Positions 7,779-16,560 are shown, numbered from the stretch's first letter. The stretch: DNA of 21,863 nucleotides from CALJFL01 sp964590005 (GCA_964590005.1 CAZPVJ010000135.1:1-21863), one strand, 5' to 3'. The notes: a model not told the origin generated them from the sequence alone. A program made the numbers and translations.

Positions 7779-9899
7779 TCAAAGCGCAGTGACTGATACC
7801 GGTACCCCGTTGACGGCTGCGTTGCCGGACAGGGCGTCAATGTAGAGCTCGTCTGTCACGTCATTGCAGCTGACCCCGGCGTTGGCCGCGGCGGTTTGCA
7901 TACGTATTCCAGTGCGGTCATGACCAAATCCGTGCGGCAGACTGACGACACCACGCATTATGTCGTTTGAGGCCTCCAGCTGTACCCGAACCGAGCCTGT
8001 GCGCGAGGTCAGCGTGACTTCTTCGTCCGCGTTCAGTTGACGCTCCTCGATATCTACCGGGTGCATTAGCAGTGTGCAGCGGTTCTTACCCTTCACCAGG
8101 CGGTGGAAGTTGTGCATCCATGAATTATTGGAACGCACATGGCGACGACCAATCAGGCGTAGCTGACCGTCAGGTGCAGCAGCGAACTCGGCGCTTAACC
8201 TATCGAGGTCTGCCATCGCTTGCGGCACGGCGCAGTTAATGGTCTGCTCTCGCGTTTGCAGCCTGGCCGGTAACTGTGGCTGCAGCTCGCCCAGGTCGAT
8301 ACCCGAGGGGTTTGCTTTCAATGTATCGATATCCAGTGCATGTTCGCTGCCCTGCTGGGCACTATAGGGCCCGATTTTCAGGCCCATCGCCACAACATCG
8401 GCAGGGGACATGGCGGCTCGTGGCTCTTGCCCAAGGGCCTGGGCGACCCGGTTACCCAGTTCTGTGAAAATCTCCCAGTCGTGCAGGCTGCCTTCTGGCT
8501 TGTCGAAGACAGGCTCGTTGAAGCGCGCGGTATTGCGTATGGCGTTGATGTGGAAGGCTATGTCGTAGTGATCGTGTTCCAGCGGTGAGGTGGGCGGCAA
8601 AATGATATCTGCGTGGCGGGTAGTTTCATTGATGTAAGGGTCCAGCGACACCATAAATTCAAGCTGCTCCAGAGCCTCGTCAAGCTGACGACCATTGGGC
8701 GTGGACAAGACCGGGTTACCGGCGCCGGTAAAGAGTGCTCGTATCCGGCCGTCACCCGGTGTACTGATTTCCTCGGCCAGGGCTGATGCAGGCAACTCCC
8801 GATCAAACTTGGGTAGTTCCCTGACCCTACTGCTGTGACGGGAAAACCCCCCGGGGCTACTCGTGCTCACCGTATCAACAGCCGGTAGCGTAAACAGCGA
8901 GCCGCCTTCTTTGTCGAGATTGCCCGAAGCGATATTGATTACCTGTATCAACCATTGGTTCAGGGCACCATAGGCTTGTGTCGATACGCCCATGCGGCCA
9001 TAGCAAATGGCACTTTCTGCGCCTGCCATGTCGCGGGCTATCTGACGAATTTCGTCTGCGGCAATACCGGTATGGGGAGCAGCCATGTCGGCGGTGAAGG
9101 CTGCGAGCGCTCCAGCCACCTCTTCCAGCCCGGTCACAAATCCGGCGAGTTTACCCGGGTCCGCCAGGTTCTCGTCGAAAATGGTATGCAGGATCGCGGC
9201 CAGTAGCAGTGCGTCGGTACCCGGGGTAATAAAGTGGTGTTCGCTGGCCAGCTCGGCGGTTTCTGTGCGTCGCGGGTCAATAACAACGAGCTTGCCGCCC
9301 CGTTTTTTCAACTGCTTTATCCGCTTGCGTATGTCTGGCACGGTCCAGATGCTGCCATTTGATGCGATGGGGTTGGCGCCGAGCATCAGAAAGTAGTCAG
9401 TGCGATCAATATCTGGTATCGGGAAGAGCGATTTGTGACCGAATAACCACAGTGATGCGAGATGGTGGGGCAGCTGGTCGACTGACGTGGCGGAAAAACG
9501 GTTGCGAGTTTGTAGAAACCGGAACAGGTTGTTCTGGTGTGTCAGCATGCCATAGTTGTGAACAGAGGGATTGCCCAAGTAAACACCAATGGCATCCACG
9601 CCCTCACGATCATGGATTTCAAGTAAGCGCTGCGCCGTGGTATCCAGCGCTTCGGGCCAGCTGATTTCCTGCCACTGGATGCTACCGTCTTCGGTCTCAA
9701 CCTTTTTGACGGGTTTGCGAAGACGATCAGGGTCCTCGTGCAGGTCCTTCAATGCCACTGCCTTGGGGCAGATATGGCCGCGGCTCAGCGGATCCGCTTT
9801 GTCACCCTTTATAGACAGTATCTGTTCACCTTCGGTTTCGATAACCAGCCCGCAAATGGCTTCGCAGAGATGGCAGGCTCGGAAGTGGGTTGTGCGCAT
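7779..9899 (-). CDS. Molybdopterin-dependent oxidoreductase (DMSO reductase superfamily)
   Basis: A 706-residue catalytic-subunit-type protein with an N-terminal [4Fe-4S] site, C9-x2-C12-x3-C16-x27-C44 (ACHLCEAICG and HICPKA), followed by the molybdopterin domains (LMLGANPIASNG at about 171-182, VVIDPRRTETA at about 205-215, and a C-terminal dinucleotide-binding barrel with NSWMHN and LPHGFGHDR). It resembles formate dehydrogenase or nitrate reductase catalytic chains. No Tat signal is visible, so it is probably cytoplasmic. The stretch where formate dehydrogenases and Nap/NarB carry Sec or Cys as the metal ligand (about 120-185) has no cysteine at all. Serines and D141 near SATSVDQLPHH are possible ligands. 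No partner subunit or FdhD-like gene is nearby, so the substrate is unknown. AGGAC precedes the ATG. Confidence 0.85.
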   Translation of the reverse strand: MRTTHFRACHLCEAICGLVIETEGEQILSIKGDKADPLSRGHICPKAVALKDLHEDPDRLRKPVKKVETEDGSIQWQEISWPEALDTTAQRLLEIHDREGVDAIGVYLGNPSVHNYGMLTHQNNLFRFLQTRNRFSATSVDQLPHHLASLWLFGHKSLFPIPDIDRTDYFLMLGANPIASNGSIWTVPDIRKRIKQLKKRGGKLVVIDPRRTETAELASEHHFITPGTDALLLAAILHTIFDENLADPGKLAGFVTGLEEVAGALAAFTADMAAPHTGIAADEIRQIARDMAGAESAICYGRMGVSTQAYGALNQWLIQVINIASGNLDKEGGSLFTLPAVDTVSTSSPGGFSRHSSRVRELPKFDRELPASALAEEISTPGDGRIRALFTGAGNPVLSTPNGRQLDEALEQLEFMVSLDPYINETTRHADIILPPTSPLEHDHYDIAFHINAIRNTARFNEPVFDKPEGSLHDWEIFTELGNRVAQALGQEPRAAMSPADVVAMGLKIGPYSAQQGSEHALDIDTLKANPSGIDLGELQPQLPARLQTREQTINCAVPQAMADLDRLSAEFAAAPDGQLRLIGRRHVRSNNSWMHNFHRLVKGKNRCTLLMHPVDIEERQLNADEEVTLTSRTGSVRVQLEASNDIMRGVVSLPHGFGHDRTGIRMQTAAANAGVSCNDVTDELYIDALSGNAAVNGVPVSVTAL

Positions 9900-10092
9900 T
9901 TGAAAAGTCCTATTTTTAACGGGCCGCGGCGGTGGTTATCACAGGCTATACTCCCTCTGAGAGTATGCGGCGTAGTGCAACGTGTTAATGGCGTTCTAAG
10001 AAACACCATCGGGCGTCGCTTTGCAATGCCAACTGGCAGGCGCTACTGCATTGGAGTACTCTCAAGGCTAGCCTATTGGTGACTAACGTTTG
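9900..10092. promoter_or_regulatory. Divergent promoter region with inverted repeat
   Basis: This gap separates the minus-strand molybdopterin oxidoreductase from the plus-strand ATP-grasp operon and must hold both promoters. It contains ATACTC (9948-9953) and GAGTAT (9961-9966), a 6-bp inverted repeat with a 7-base spacer, and an 8-bp palindrome GAGTACTC at 10054-10061. These could be regulator sites. I could not pick out convincing -35/-10 pairs. Confidence 0.35.
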
Positions 10093-11541
10093 ATGAACAA
10101 GAGCTGGAAATCCTACCTTCCCGGTGACTTTTATGACGAGCTGATTACTGCCCGGGGGCAACCGCGGTTGAAAGCCAGGCGCGCGGTAAATCTCCTGAGG
10201 TCGCTGTCGGTCGATGAGATGTCAGCCCGTCGCACCGCGGCCGAACTCGCCATCCGGGAGTTGGGTATTTCATTCACGGTTTATACCGAAGGAGGCAACA
10301 TCGACCGCGCCTGGCCCTTCGATATCATTCCGAGGGTAATACCGGCCAGCGAGTGGGCTGATGTCAGTCGCGGTCTTATGCAGCGCAGCCGTGCGCTGAA
10401 CCTGTTTATCGACGACATCTACAATGATCAGCAGATCATCAAGGACGGGGTCATTCCTGGTGACATCGTACTGGACTCGCCGAACTATAAACCCCAGTGC
10501 CAGGGTATTTCTCCCAGGTATGGAGTTTGGGCGCATATCTGCGGGACAGACCTCGTACGCAACGTCGACGGCAAGTTTTATGTGCTCGAGGATAACTTAC
10601 GGGTGCCCTCGGGCGTTTCCTATATGGTGGAAAATCGGGAAATCACCAAGCGCGTTCTGCCCGAGTTGTTTGAGAATTACAGTATCCTGCCAGTCGATGA
10701 TTACCCGTCCCGCCTTTACCAAACCCTGGCTTCCCTGTCTCCGCGCGATCGCCGGCGACCCTGTATCGTAGTGCTGACGCCGGGTATCTATAACTCGGCA
10801 TACTTTGAACATGCGTTCCTGGCCCAGGGTATGGGCGCTGAGCTGGTGGAGGGGAGTGACCTTCTTGTCGACGATGATGATTGCGTTTATATGCGAACGG
10901 TCGACGGCCCTGAGCGGGTAGATGTGATTTACCGCCGCATCGACGAAGATTTTATGGACCCGGAGGCTTTTCGCAAGGATTCAGTACTGGGCGTGCCGGG
11001 GCTGATGCGTGCATGGAAAGCGGGTAAGGTAGCCATCGCCAACGCCCCTGGCGCGGGTGTTGCCGATGACAAGGTTGTTTACGCCTATGTCCCGGAGATG
11101 ATCCGCTATTACCTGAACGAAAAACCCCTGGTAGACAGCGTGCCCACGTATTTGTGCATGCGCGATGAAGACCGGGAGTACGTATTGGCGAACCTGAAAG
11201 ACCTCGTGGTGAAGCCAGCCAATGAATCTGGAGGTTACGGCATCATGGTTGGGCCGCACAGTACCAAGGCCACCCACCGTAAGTTCGCAAAGCTGATCAA
11301 GCAGGACCCGCGAAATTATATCGCCCAGCCTACCTTGTCACTGTCGACGGCACCCACCTACATCGAGGACTCGATTCAACCCCGACACCTGGACCTGCGG
11401 CCGTTTATTCTGCAGGGCAAAGAGAGTTGGGTAACCCCCGGCGGTCTTACCCGGGTGGCCCTGGTCAAGGGTTCGCTGGTCGTCAACTCGTCCCAGGGCG
11501 GAGGCAGCAAGGACACCTGGATCGTCGAGGGTAAGTCATGA
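10093..11541 (+). CDS. Circularly permuted ATP-grasp protein (DUF404/DUF407)
   Basis: A protein of about 482 residues matching the circularly permuted ATP-grasp family along its length. Family blocks include PFDIIPRVIPASEW (about 73-86), ALNLFIDDIYNDQQI (about 101-115), CGTDLVRNVDGKFYVLEDN (about 154-172), PSGVSYMVENR, LTPGIYNSAYFEHAFLA, VIYRRIDEDFMDPE and LVVKPANESGGYGIMVG. ATP-grasp enzymes join a carboxylate to an amine through an acyl phosphate, so it is predicted to form an amide or peptide bond; the substrate is unknown. The ATG at 10093 is preferred to the TTG at 10090. Its stop overlaps the start of the alpha-E gene in ATGA. This pair is the established partner set of bacterial Anbu. 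Confidence 0.93.
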   Translation: MNKSWKSYLPGDFYDELITARGQPRLKARRAVNLLRSLSVDEMSARRTAAELAIRELGISFTVYTEGGNIDRAWPFDIIPRVIPASEWADVSRGLMQRSRALNLFIDDIYNDQQIIKDGVIPGDIVLDSPNYKPQCQGISPRYGVWAHICGTDLVRNVDGKFYVLEDNLRVPSGVSYMVENREITKRVLPELFENYSILPVDDYPSRLYQTLASLSPRDRRRPCIVVLTPGIYNSAYFEHAFLAQGMGAELVEGSDLLVDDDDCVYMRTVDGPERVDVIYRRIDEDFMDPEAFRKDSVLGVPGLMRAWKAGKVAIANAPGAGVADDKVVYAYVPEMIRYYLNEKPLVDSVPTYLCMRDEDREYVLANLKDLVVKPANESGGYGIMVGPHSTKATHRKFAKLIKQDPRNYIAQPTLSLSTAPTYIEDSIQPRHLDLRPFILQGKESWVTPGGLTRVALVKGSLVVNSSQGGGSKDTWIVEGKS

Positions 11542-12476
11542 CCATGTTGTCCCGGGTGGCTGAGCGTTTGTACTGGATGGCGCGCTATCTCGAACGCGCA
11601 GAAGATACCGCTCGCCTGACACTTTCCTATCATCACCTGATCATGGATATTCCGCGCGGCTCAGAGCCCGGTTGGGATGTCCTGGTAAGAATTCTTGATG
11701 CTGACCCGGACTTTTACAGTCGCTATCGCGCCGGCAATGAGCAGAACGTGATTCGCTACCTGATCGCTGAAGCGGACAGCGCCAGTAGTATTCCCTATGC
11801 GATTGCCTCCGCCAGGGAGAACGTTCGCACTACCCGCGATGTTTTACCGGAAGAAACCTGGGAGCAGGTTAACGAGCTTTTTATCTACTGCCAGGATAGC
11901 GCGGAGGGCTCCGCCGGCCGCCGCAACCGACATGCATTCTGCGAGGAAGTTATCAATCGCTGCCAGATGATTAACGGCAGTCTGTTAAGCACCCTGAGTC
12001 GCGATCACGCCTACCGCTTTATCAAGCTGGGTCATTTACTGGAACGCGCTGACATGATTACCCGCGTTATCGACGTGGGTGCTGGCGATATTCTCGATCG
12101 CGAAGGCGCCTTTGCCGCCATTGACCCGTTGCTGTGGGGGGCGCTATTACAGGCAATGTCGGCGATGGGACCCTACAGGCGTGTGATTGGCCCGCTGGTG
12201 GAAAAAAATGCTGTTGTTGATTTTGTTTTCAACGAGCCCACCTTTCCGCGGTCTGTGCGCTTTTGCCTGCGAGGGATACGCGAAGAACTCGGCCCATTAA
12301 AGAACAACAAGGATGCGCTGCGCGTTAATGAGCGCGCTCGCCGGCGGCTCAGGAAGTTTGAGTCGACCCAGGTGTCCCGGGAGCAATTGCACGATTTCAT
12401 CGATGCATTTCAGCGGGTACTTATCGACCTGCACAGTGCTATCGATTCCACCTGGTTTCGAACCGACACCCGATGA
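11538..12476 (+). CDS. Alpha-E domain protein (DUF403)
   Basis: A 312-residue, almost wholly helical protein. The N-terminal MLSRVAERLYWMARYLERAED is the typical opening of alpha-E proteins, and the internal FIKLGHLLERADMITRVIDV (about 167-186) is the second hallmark. Conserved R/E pairs on helices suggest a role with the ATP-grasp partner, perhaps as a second catalytic or substrate-holding subunit, but no activity is proven that I know of. It starts inside the stop of the ATP-grasp gene (ATGA at 11538) and ends inside the start of the next gene (ATGA at 12473), so translation of the three is coupled. An ATG at 11544 is a possible alternative start. Confidence 0.92.
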   Translation: MTMLSRVAERLYWMARYLERAEDTARLTLSYHHLIMDIPRGSEPGWDVLVRILDADPDFYSRYRAGNEQNVIRYLIAEADSASSIPYAIASARENVRTTRDVLPEETWEQVNELFIYCQDSAEGSAGRRNRHAFCEEVINRCQMINGSLLSTLSRDHAYRFIKLGHLLERADMITRVIDVGAGDILDREGAFAAIDPLLWGALLQAMSAMGPYRRVIGPLVEKNAVVDFVFNEPTFPRSVRFCLRGIREELGPLKNNKDALRVNERARRRLRKFESTQVSREQLHDFIDAFQRVLIDLHSAIDSTWFRTDTR

Positions 12477-13501
12477 AGCGCTTCTATTGTGAGTGCGGCA
12501 GCCAGGTCTTTTTCGAAAATAATAACTGCCTGAACTGTAATGCCCGGCTGGGCTTCGACCCCCAATCAATGGAAATGCGCGCTGTGCATGAGACTGCTGA
12601 GGGTGTTTTTCAGGGCAGGGATGGCGATGCCTATCGTTTCTGCGAGAACGGTGAGCACTTTGATGTCTGCAATTGGCTGCGCCCCCCCGATAGCCCGCAG
12701 GCATTGTGCAGCGCCTGTCAGTTCAATCGCACGATCCCCAACCAATCCTTGCCCCGTAATAGAACCCGTTGGCGCGCATTGGAGGTGGGTAAGAAACGGC
12801 TGTTCTTCACTCTGATGCAGCTGAAATTGCCTCTCGTGGATGGTTGGCGCGACCCGGATAATGGTTTGTTGCTGGATTTCATCGAGGACGGCCGCAGTCG
12901 CGCGGACATCTTTCCCGAAACTTTCGTCAGCACGGGTTATCTGGGTGGCGTCATCACGATAAACGTTCTGGAGGCCGACGATTCGGCACGGGCAGCTCTA
13001 CGGGAAGAATTGAACGAGAACTATCGGACGGTACTGGGCCACCTGCGGCACGAGTCGGGGCACTACTACTGGTCACGCCTGAACCCGGATCAGGCCATCC
13101 GGGATGAGTTTAATCGCCAGTTTGGTGATGAGTCCCGCGACTATAAACAATCACTGGACGCCTACTATGCGAGCGGGGCCTCTCCGGACTGGCGACAGTT
13201 CTATATCAGTGCTTATGCGAGCGCTCACCCCGCCGAGGACTGGGCGGAAAGCTGGGGTCATTATCTGCATATCTATGACGCCCTGGACACCGCGGCTTCG
13301 CAGCAGTTGATCGATGTTTCACCGGCTGAAATGGATATCGCCCAGCGGATTGCCGCCTGGCGTGACCTGAGTATTACCCTGAATGAGATGAATCGAAGTG
13401 TTGGCCTGGGAGACGCCTACCCCTTCGTAATCAACAAACACGTGGTGCGCAAGCTGACTTTCGTTGATTCGGTTATTCGTTCTCTTCAAGCACTTGCGTG
13501 A
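12473..13501 (+). CDS. Zinc-ribbon plus zincin-like metallopeptidase (DUF2248/COG4307 type)
   Basis: A 342-residue protein. The N-terminus holds a zinc ribbon (C6-x-C8 and C19-x2-C22), and a second cysteine group follows (C58, C66 and C79-x2-C82). From about 95 to 275 runs a metallopeptidase-like domain with H193-E-S-G-H197 as the HExxH zinc site and a likely third ligand at E255 or E259 in AHPAEDWAESWGHYLHI. It lacks a signal peptide, so it is cytoplasmic. Last gene of the coupled ATP-grasp/alpha-E/peptidase trio. Many Anbu neighbourhoods carry a transglutaminase-like protease at this place; none is present here, so this zincin may fill that role. The 3' end overlaps the convergent Anbu gene by 29 bp. 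Confidence 0.87.
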   Translation: MKRFYCECGSQVFFENNNCLNCNARLGFDPQSMEMRAVHETAEGVFQGRDGDAYRFCENGEHFDVCNWLRPPDSPQALCSACQFNRTIPNQSLPRNRTRWRALEVGKKRLFFTLMQLKLPLVDGWRDPDNGLLLDFIEDGRSRADIFPETFVSTGYLGGVITINVLEADDSARAALREELNENYRTVLGHLRHESGHYYWSRLNPDQAIRDEFNRQFGDESRDYKQSLDAYYASGASPDWRQFYISAYASAHPAEDWAESWGHYLHIYDALDTAASQQLIDVSPAEMDIAQRIAAWRDLSITLNEMNRSVGLGDAYPFVINKHVVRKLTFVDSVIRSLQALA

Positions 13502-14222
13502 GCGGTGGCAGCTTGGCGAACGCCCTGCGGATGCTCTCGTCCCAGGACTCGCGTAACTCAGAGAGGTAAGGGTGATTTTCTTCCAGCTTGCAGTACTCTT
13601 CCTGCGGCATAAGGCTGTCGCCCCGGTAAAACAGGCACTCTAGCGGTGGTCCCACCGTGGCGTTGGAGCGCATGGTCGAATCGACTGATACCAGGGCACA
13701 GCGCATTGCTGTTTCGTAGGGGGTGTCCGAACGGATGATGCGGTCGAGGATCGGCTTTCCGTACTTGGTTTCGCCAATCTGCAGGTAGGGGTATTGTTCC
13801 GAGGCAGTGATGTGGTTGCCCTCGGGGTATACCATGTACAGCTCAGGTGGATGATTTTTGATCTGTCCACCCACAATGAAGGTCGCGGTGGCGTTGAAAC
13901 CGGCGTTGGGCCCACCTTTCTTGCCATACTTGGCCTGTTCGCGAATGCTCAGTGCGCCAATGTAATCGGCTACGTCAGATACATACTCCGCGTTGTAGAT
14001 GTTGACCTCAGCCTCTTCCTCAAGGTCCCTCTGTATCTGCGCCACGACGGCCTGGCTTGTGGCCAGGTTGCCGGCGGTGAGTAGCACAAGAGAGCGATCA
14101 TAAGGGACGGAAAAGCGATGCATCTTGCTATAGGTGCTGACGCGGTCTGGCCCGGCGTTGGTCCGCGAGTCAGAGCAGAACACCAGCCCTTCTTCCAGGG
14201 CGATGGCAAGGCAATAGGTCAT
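13473..14222 (-). CDS. anbu: Anbu, proteasome-type peptidase (ancestral beta subunit)
   Basis: A 249-residue Ntn-hydrolase-fold peptidase related to HslV and proteasome beta subunits. It begins M-T-Y-C-L-A-I, so removing Met exposes Thr as nucleophile. D18 (FCSDSRTNAG) and K33 (YSKMHRF) sit where the catalytic Asp and Lys of the fold are expected, and TAGNLATSQ supplies the glycine-rich loop. There is no propeptide, as is normal for Anbu. Structures of other Anbus show an open helical assembly rather than closed rings. It has no partner ATPase here. It is convergent with the ATP-grasp/alpha-E/zincin operon. The start at 14222 lacks a clear ribosome site; the conserved N-terminus fixes it. Confidence 0.93.
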   Translation of the reverse strand: MTYCLAIALEEGLVFCSDSRTNAGPDRVSTYSKMHRFSVPYDRSLVLLTAGNLATSQAVVAQIQRDLEEEAEVNIYNAEYVSDVADYIGALSIREQAKYGKKGGPNAGFNATATFIVGGQIKNHPPELYMVYPEGNHITASEQYPYLQIGETKYGKPILDRIIRSDTPYETAMRCALVSVDSTMRSNATVGPPLECLFYRGDSLMPQEEYCKLEENHPYLSELRESWDESIRRAFAKLPPLTQVLEENE

Positions 14223-14569
14223 TGGGCGTGGGAAACTCGGATGTTGGCGCTATTATTCTGGAACGAGCGGGAGAATATATCGCCAACGGCCGCTAAATGC
14301 TACACCGCTGTCTTACCCCTGAGAGGCTTCATGATCAACCGACCTCGCCGGTGCTGCGCGCCAGGCGGGGCCAGCTGTCCGGTAAAGGCTTCTAACCTCC
14401 GCACACAGCTGTATCGCACTCTACAGCAGCGCTTGGTATCAGGAGCACGTATTGAGGGTGCTGTAGCCGACCTGACACGCCACTTGCTTGCTATAAGCAC
14501 GGTCCGGGTTTGCATACTCTGGTGAGCGCAGTAGTATCGGCTCTGAGTTTAGACACGGATCGATTGAGT
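14223..14569. promoter_or_regulatory. Divergent anbu/acs intergenic region with long dyad
   Basis: These 347 bases contain no credible gene. They must carry promoters for anbu (leftward) and acs (rightward). The notable item is an interrupted inverted repeat: GTTGGCG (14243-14249) with CGCCAAC (14281-14287), and inside it ATTCT (14255-14259) with AGAAT (14272-14276). It sits 20 bp from the anbu start. A CTGACA at 14472-14477 and TATAAG at 14492-14497 look like promoter elements but are only 14 bp apart, so I do not call them. A TTG-initiated extension of acs to 14510 is open but not conserved. Confidence 0.4.
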
Positions 14570-16501
14570 ATGCATGAGTTCGCCCTGCACGAAGTTCCCG
14601 CAAACTTCGGCGACGCCCACATTAACGAAGCCCGCTACCAGGCCATGTACCAACAGTCTATCGAGTCCCCGGATGCATTCTGGGCTGACATGGCAGGGCA
14701 GTTCCTGGACTGGGACGAAACTTGGCATACCGTCCGAGAATTCGACTTCGTCAAAGGCGAGGCTAGCTGGTTTGATGGCGGACGCCTGAACGTCAGCTAC
14801 AACTGTATCGACCGACACCTTCCGGAACGTGCGCAACAAACCGCTTTCATCTGGGAGGGGGACGATCCGGCCGACAGTCAGCACGTCAGCTATGCGGAGC
14901 TGAAGTCACGTGTTTGCGAGATGGCTAATGTCCTGAAGGCACGTGGTGTCACCAAAGGGGATCGAGTATGCATTTATATGCCCATGATTCCGGAGGCGGC
15001 TTATGCCATGCTCGCCTGCACACGCATAGGGGCTGTGCACTCCGTGGTGTTTGGCGGCTTCAGTCCCGAGGCCCTGAAGGACCGTATTCTGGACTCGGAT
15101 TGCCAGACGGTGATTACCGCAGACGAAGGTGTGCGTGGTGGCAAGAATATACCCTTGAAGGCCAATGTGGATAAGGCCCTTGCCCGCTGCCCCAACGTCC
15201 ACACCTGCCTGGTAGTGGAGCGCACGGGTAGTTCTATTGACTGGACCGACGACCGTGATATCTGGCTACACGAAGCCACCGGGCAGGTGAGCGATGACTG
15301 CCCCCCGGAGTCGATGGCGGCGGAAGACCCGCTGTTCATTCTCTATACATCAGGCTCGACCGGTAAGCCCAAGGGGGTTTTACACACCACCGGCGGCTAT
15401 CTGCTACAGGCAGCGATGACCTTTAAGTACGTGTTTGATTACCGCGACGGCGAGGTTTACTGGTGCACCGCTGATGTTGGCTGGGTTACCGGCCACACCT
15501 ACATCGTGTATGGCCCGCTCTGTAACGGGGCGACCAGTTTGATGTTTGAGGGCGTGCCCACCTATCCCGACTCAGGTCGCTGCTGGGAAGTGGTCGACAA
15601 GCATAAGGTGGCGACCTTTTATACCGCGCCTACCGCTATAAGGGCGCTGCACGCTGACGGAGATGAACCGGTCAAACGCAGCTCGCGCGCCAGCCTCCGT
15701 CTGCTGGGTACTGTGGGTGAACCGATCAACCCCGAGGCCTGGGAGTGGTATTACCAGGTGGTGGGCGACAGTCGTTGCCCGATTGTAGATACCTGGTGGC
15801 AAACCGAGACCGGCGCTCACATGATTACCCCCTTACCGGGTGCAACCGATCTCAAGCCTGGCTCCGCCACCCGACCATTTTTCGGTGTAGAGCTGGCCTT
15901 GCTGAATGAAGATGGTTCCGAAATAGAGGGGCCGGGGGCGGGCTATCTTGTGGTGAAGTCGTCCTGGCCCAGTCAGATTCGCTCGGTATATGGCGACCAC
16001 CAGCGAATGATAGAGACCTACTTCAGCAGTTATCCCGGCTATTACTTCACGGGTGACGGTGCCAGTCGCGATGAAGATGGCTATTACTGGATCACCGGCC
16101 GTGTCGATGACGTGCTCAATGTGTCCGGGCACCGCATGGGAACAGCCGAGGTCGAGAGTGCGCTGGTTTTACATGAACAGATTTCCGAGGCCGCCGTGGT
16201 CGGTTTTCCGCATGACATCAAGGGCCAGGGTATTTATTGCTATGTGACGCCCATGCACGGTGTCGAACCCTCCGAGGATTTGCGTAAGGCGCTGGTGGAT
16301 CTTTGTGTCCAGGAGATTGGACCGATCGCCAAGCCCGATGTTATTCAGTGGGCCCCCGGCCTGCCGAAAACACGCTCTGGAAAAATCATGCGCCGCATCC
16401 TGCGCAAGATTGCTGAAAACGAACTGGACAGCCTCGGCGATACCAGCACGCTGGCAGACCCGTCTGTGGTTGATAACCTGGTTGCGAATCGACCCGCCTA
16501 G
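14570..16501 (+). CDS. acs: Acetyl-CoA synthetase
   Basis: AMP-forming acetate:CoA ligase of 643 residues from ATG 14570, making acetyl-CoA from acetate through acetyl-AMP. The P-loop YTSGSTGKPKGV, the core DTWWQTETG motif, YFTGDGASRDEDGYYWITGRVDDV and the C-terminal PKTRSGKIMRRILR are all present; the lysine in SGKIMRR is the residue that protein acetylation inactivates in homologues. The N-terminal VPANFGD and YQAMYQQSIESPDAFW match the family start closely, so ATG 14570 is preferred to the upstream TTG at 14510. It stops with TAG followed at once by TGA. The downstream DUF4212 and symporter genes make uptake plus activation of acetate the likely job. Confidence 0.96.
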   Translation: MHEFALHEVPANFGDAHINEARYQAMYQQSIESPDAFWADMAGQFLDWDETWHTVREFDFVKGEASWFDGGRLNVSYNCIDRHLPERAQQTAFIWEGDDPADSQHVSYAELKSRVCEMANVLKARGVTKGDRVCIYMPMIPEAAYAMLACTRIGAVHSVVFGGFSPEALKDRILDSDCQTVITADEGVRGGKNIPLKANVDKALARCPNVHTCLVVERTGSSIDWTDDRDIWLHEATGQVSDDCPPESMAAEDPLFILYTSGSTGKPKGVLHTTGGYLLQAAMTFKYVFDYRDGEVYWCTADVGWVTGHTYIVYGPLCNGATSLMFEGVPTYPDSGRCWEVVDKHKVATFYTAPTAIRALHADGDEPVKRSSRASLRLLGTVGEPINPEAWEWYYQVVGDSRCPIVDTWWQTETGAHMITPLPGATDLKPGSATRPFFGVELALLNEDGSEIEGPGAGYLVVKSSWPSQIRSVYGDHQRMIETYFSSYPGYYFTGDGASRDEDGYYWITGRVDDVLNVSGHRMGTAEVESALVLHEQISEAAVVGFPHDIKGQGIYCYVTPMHGVEPSEDLRKALVDLCVQEIGPIAKPDVIQWAPGLPKTRSGKIMRRILRKIAENELDSLGDTSTLADPSVVDNLVANRPA

Positions 16502-16507
16502 TGAGTG

Positions 16508-16520
16508 GGGGTACAACCCC
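16508..16520 (+). other. Small GC hairpin between acs and the DUF4212 gene
   Basis: GGGGT (16508-16512) pairs with ACCCC (16516-16520) over an ACA loop, right after the acs double stop. No T-tract follows, so it is not a standard terminator. It may stabilise or separate the acs part of the message from the symporter part. Confidence 0.3.
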
Positions 16521-16560
16521 TGGTCGCGCTGGCAGCCCATCCCCGCATTGGAGAGGCACT

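Noticed and set aside
14472..14497. CTGACA and TATAAG as an acs promoter
   Set aside because: Spacing is 14 bp, too short for a normal sigma70 promoter.
14510..14569. TTG-initiated N-terminal extension of acetyl-CoA synthetase
   Set aside because: The extra 20 residues are not part of the family's conserved start; the ATG at 14570 gives normal length.
16501..16560. Extension of the DUF4212 protein back to the acs stop
   Set aside because: A clear ribosome site (GGAGAGG) precedes ATG 16561, and the extension encodes a P/G-rich stretch absent from the small-subunit family.
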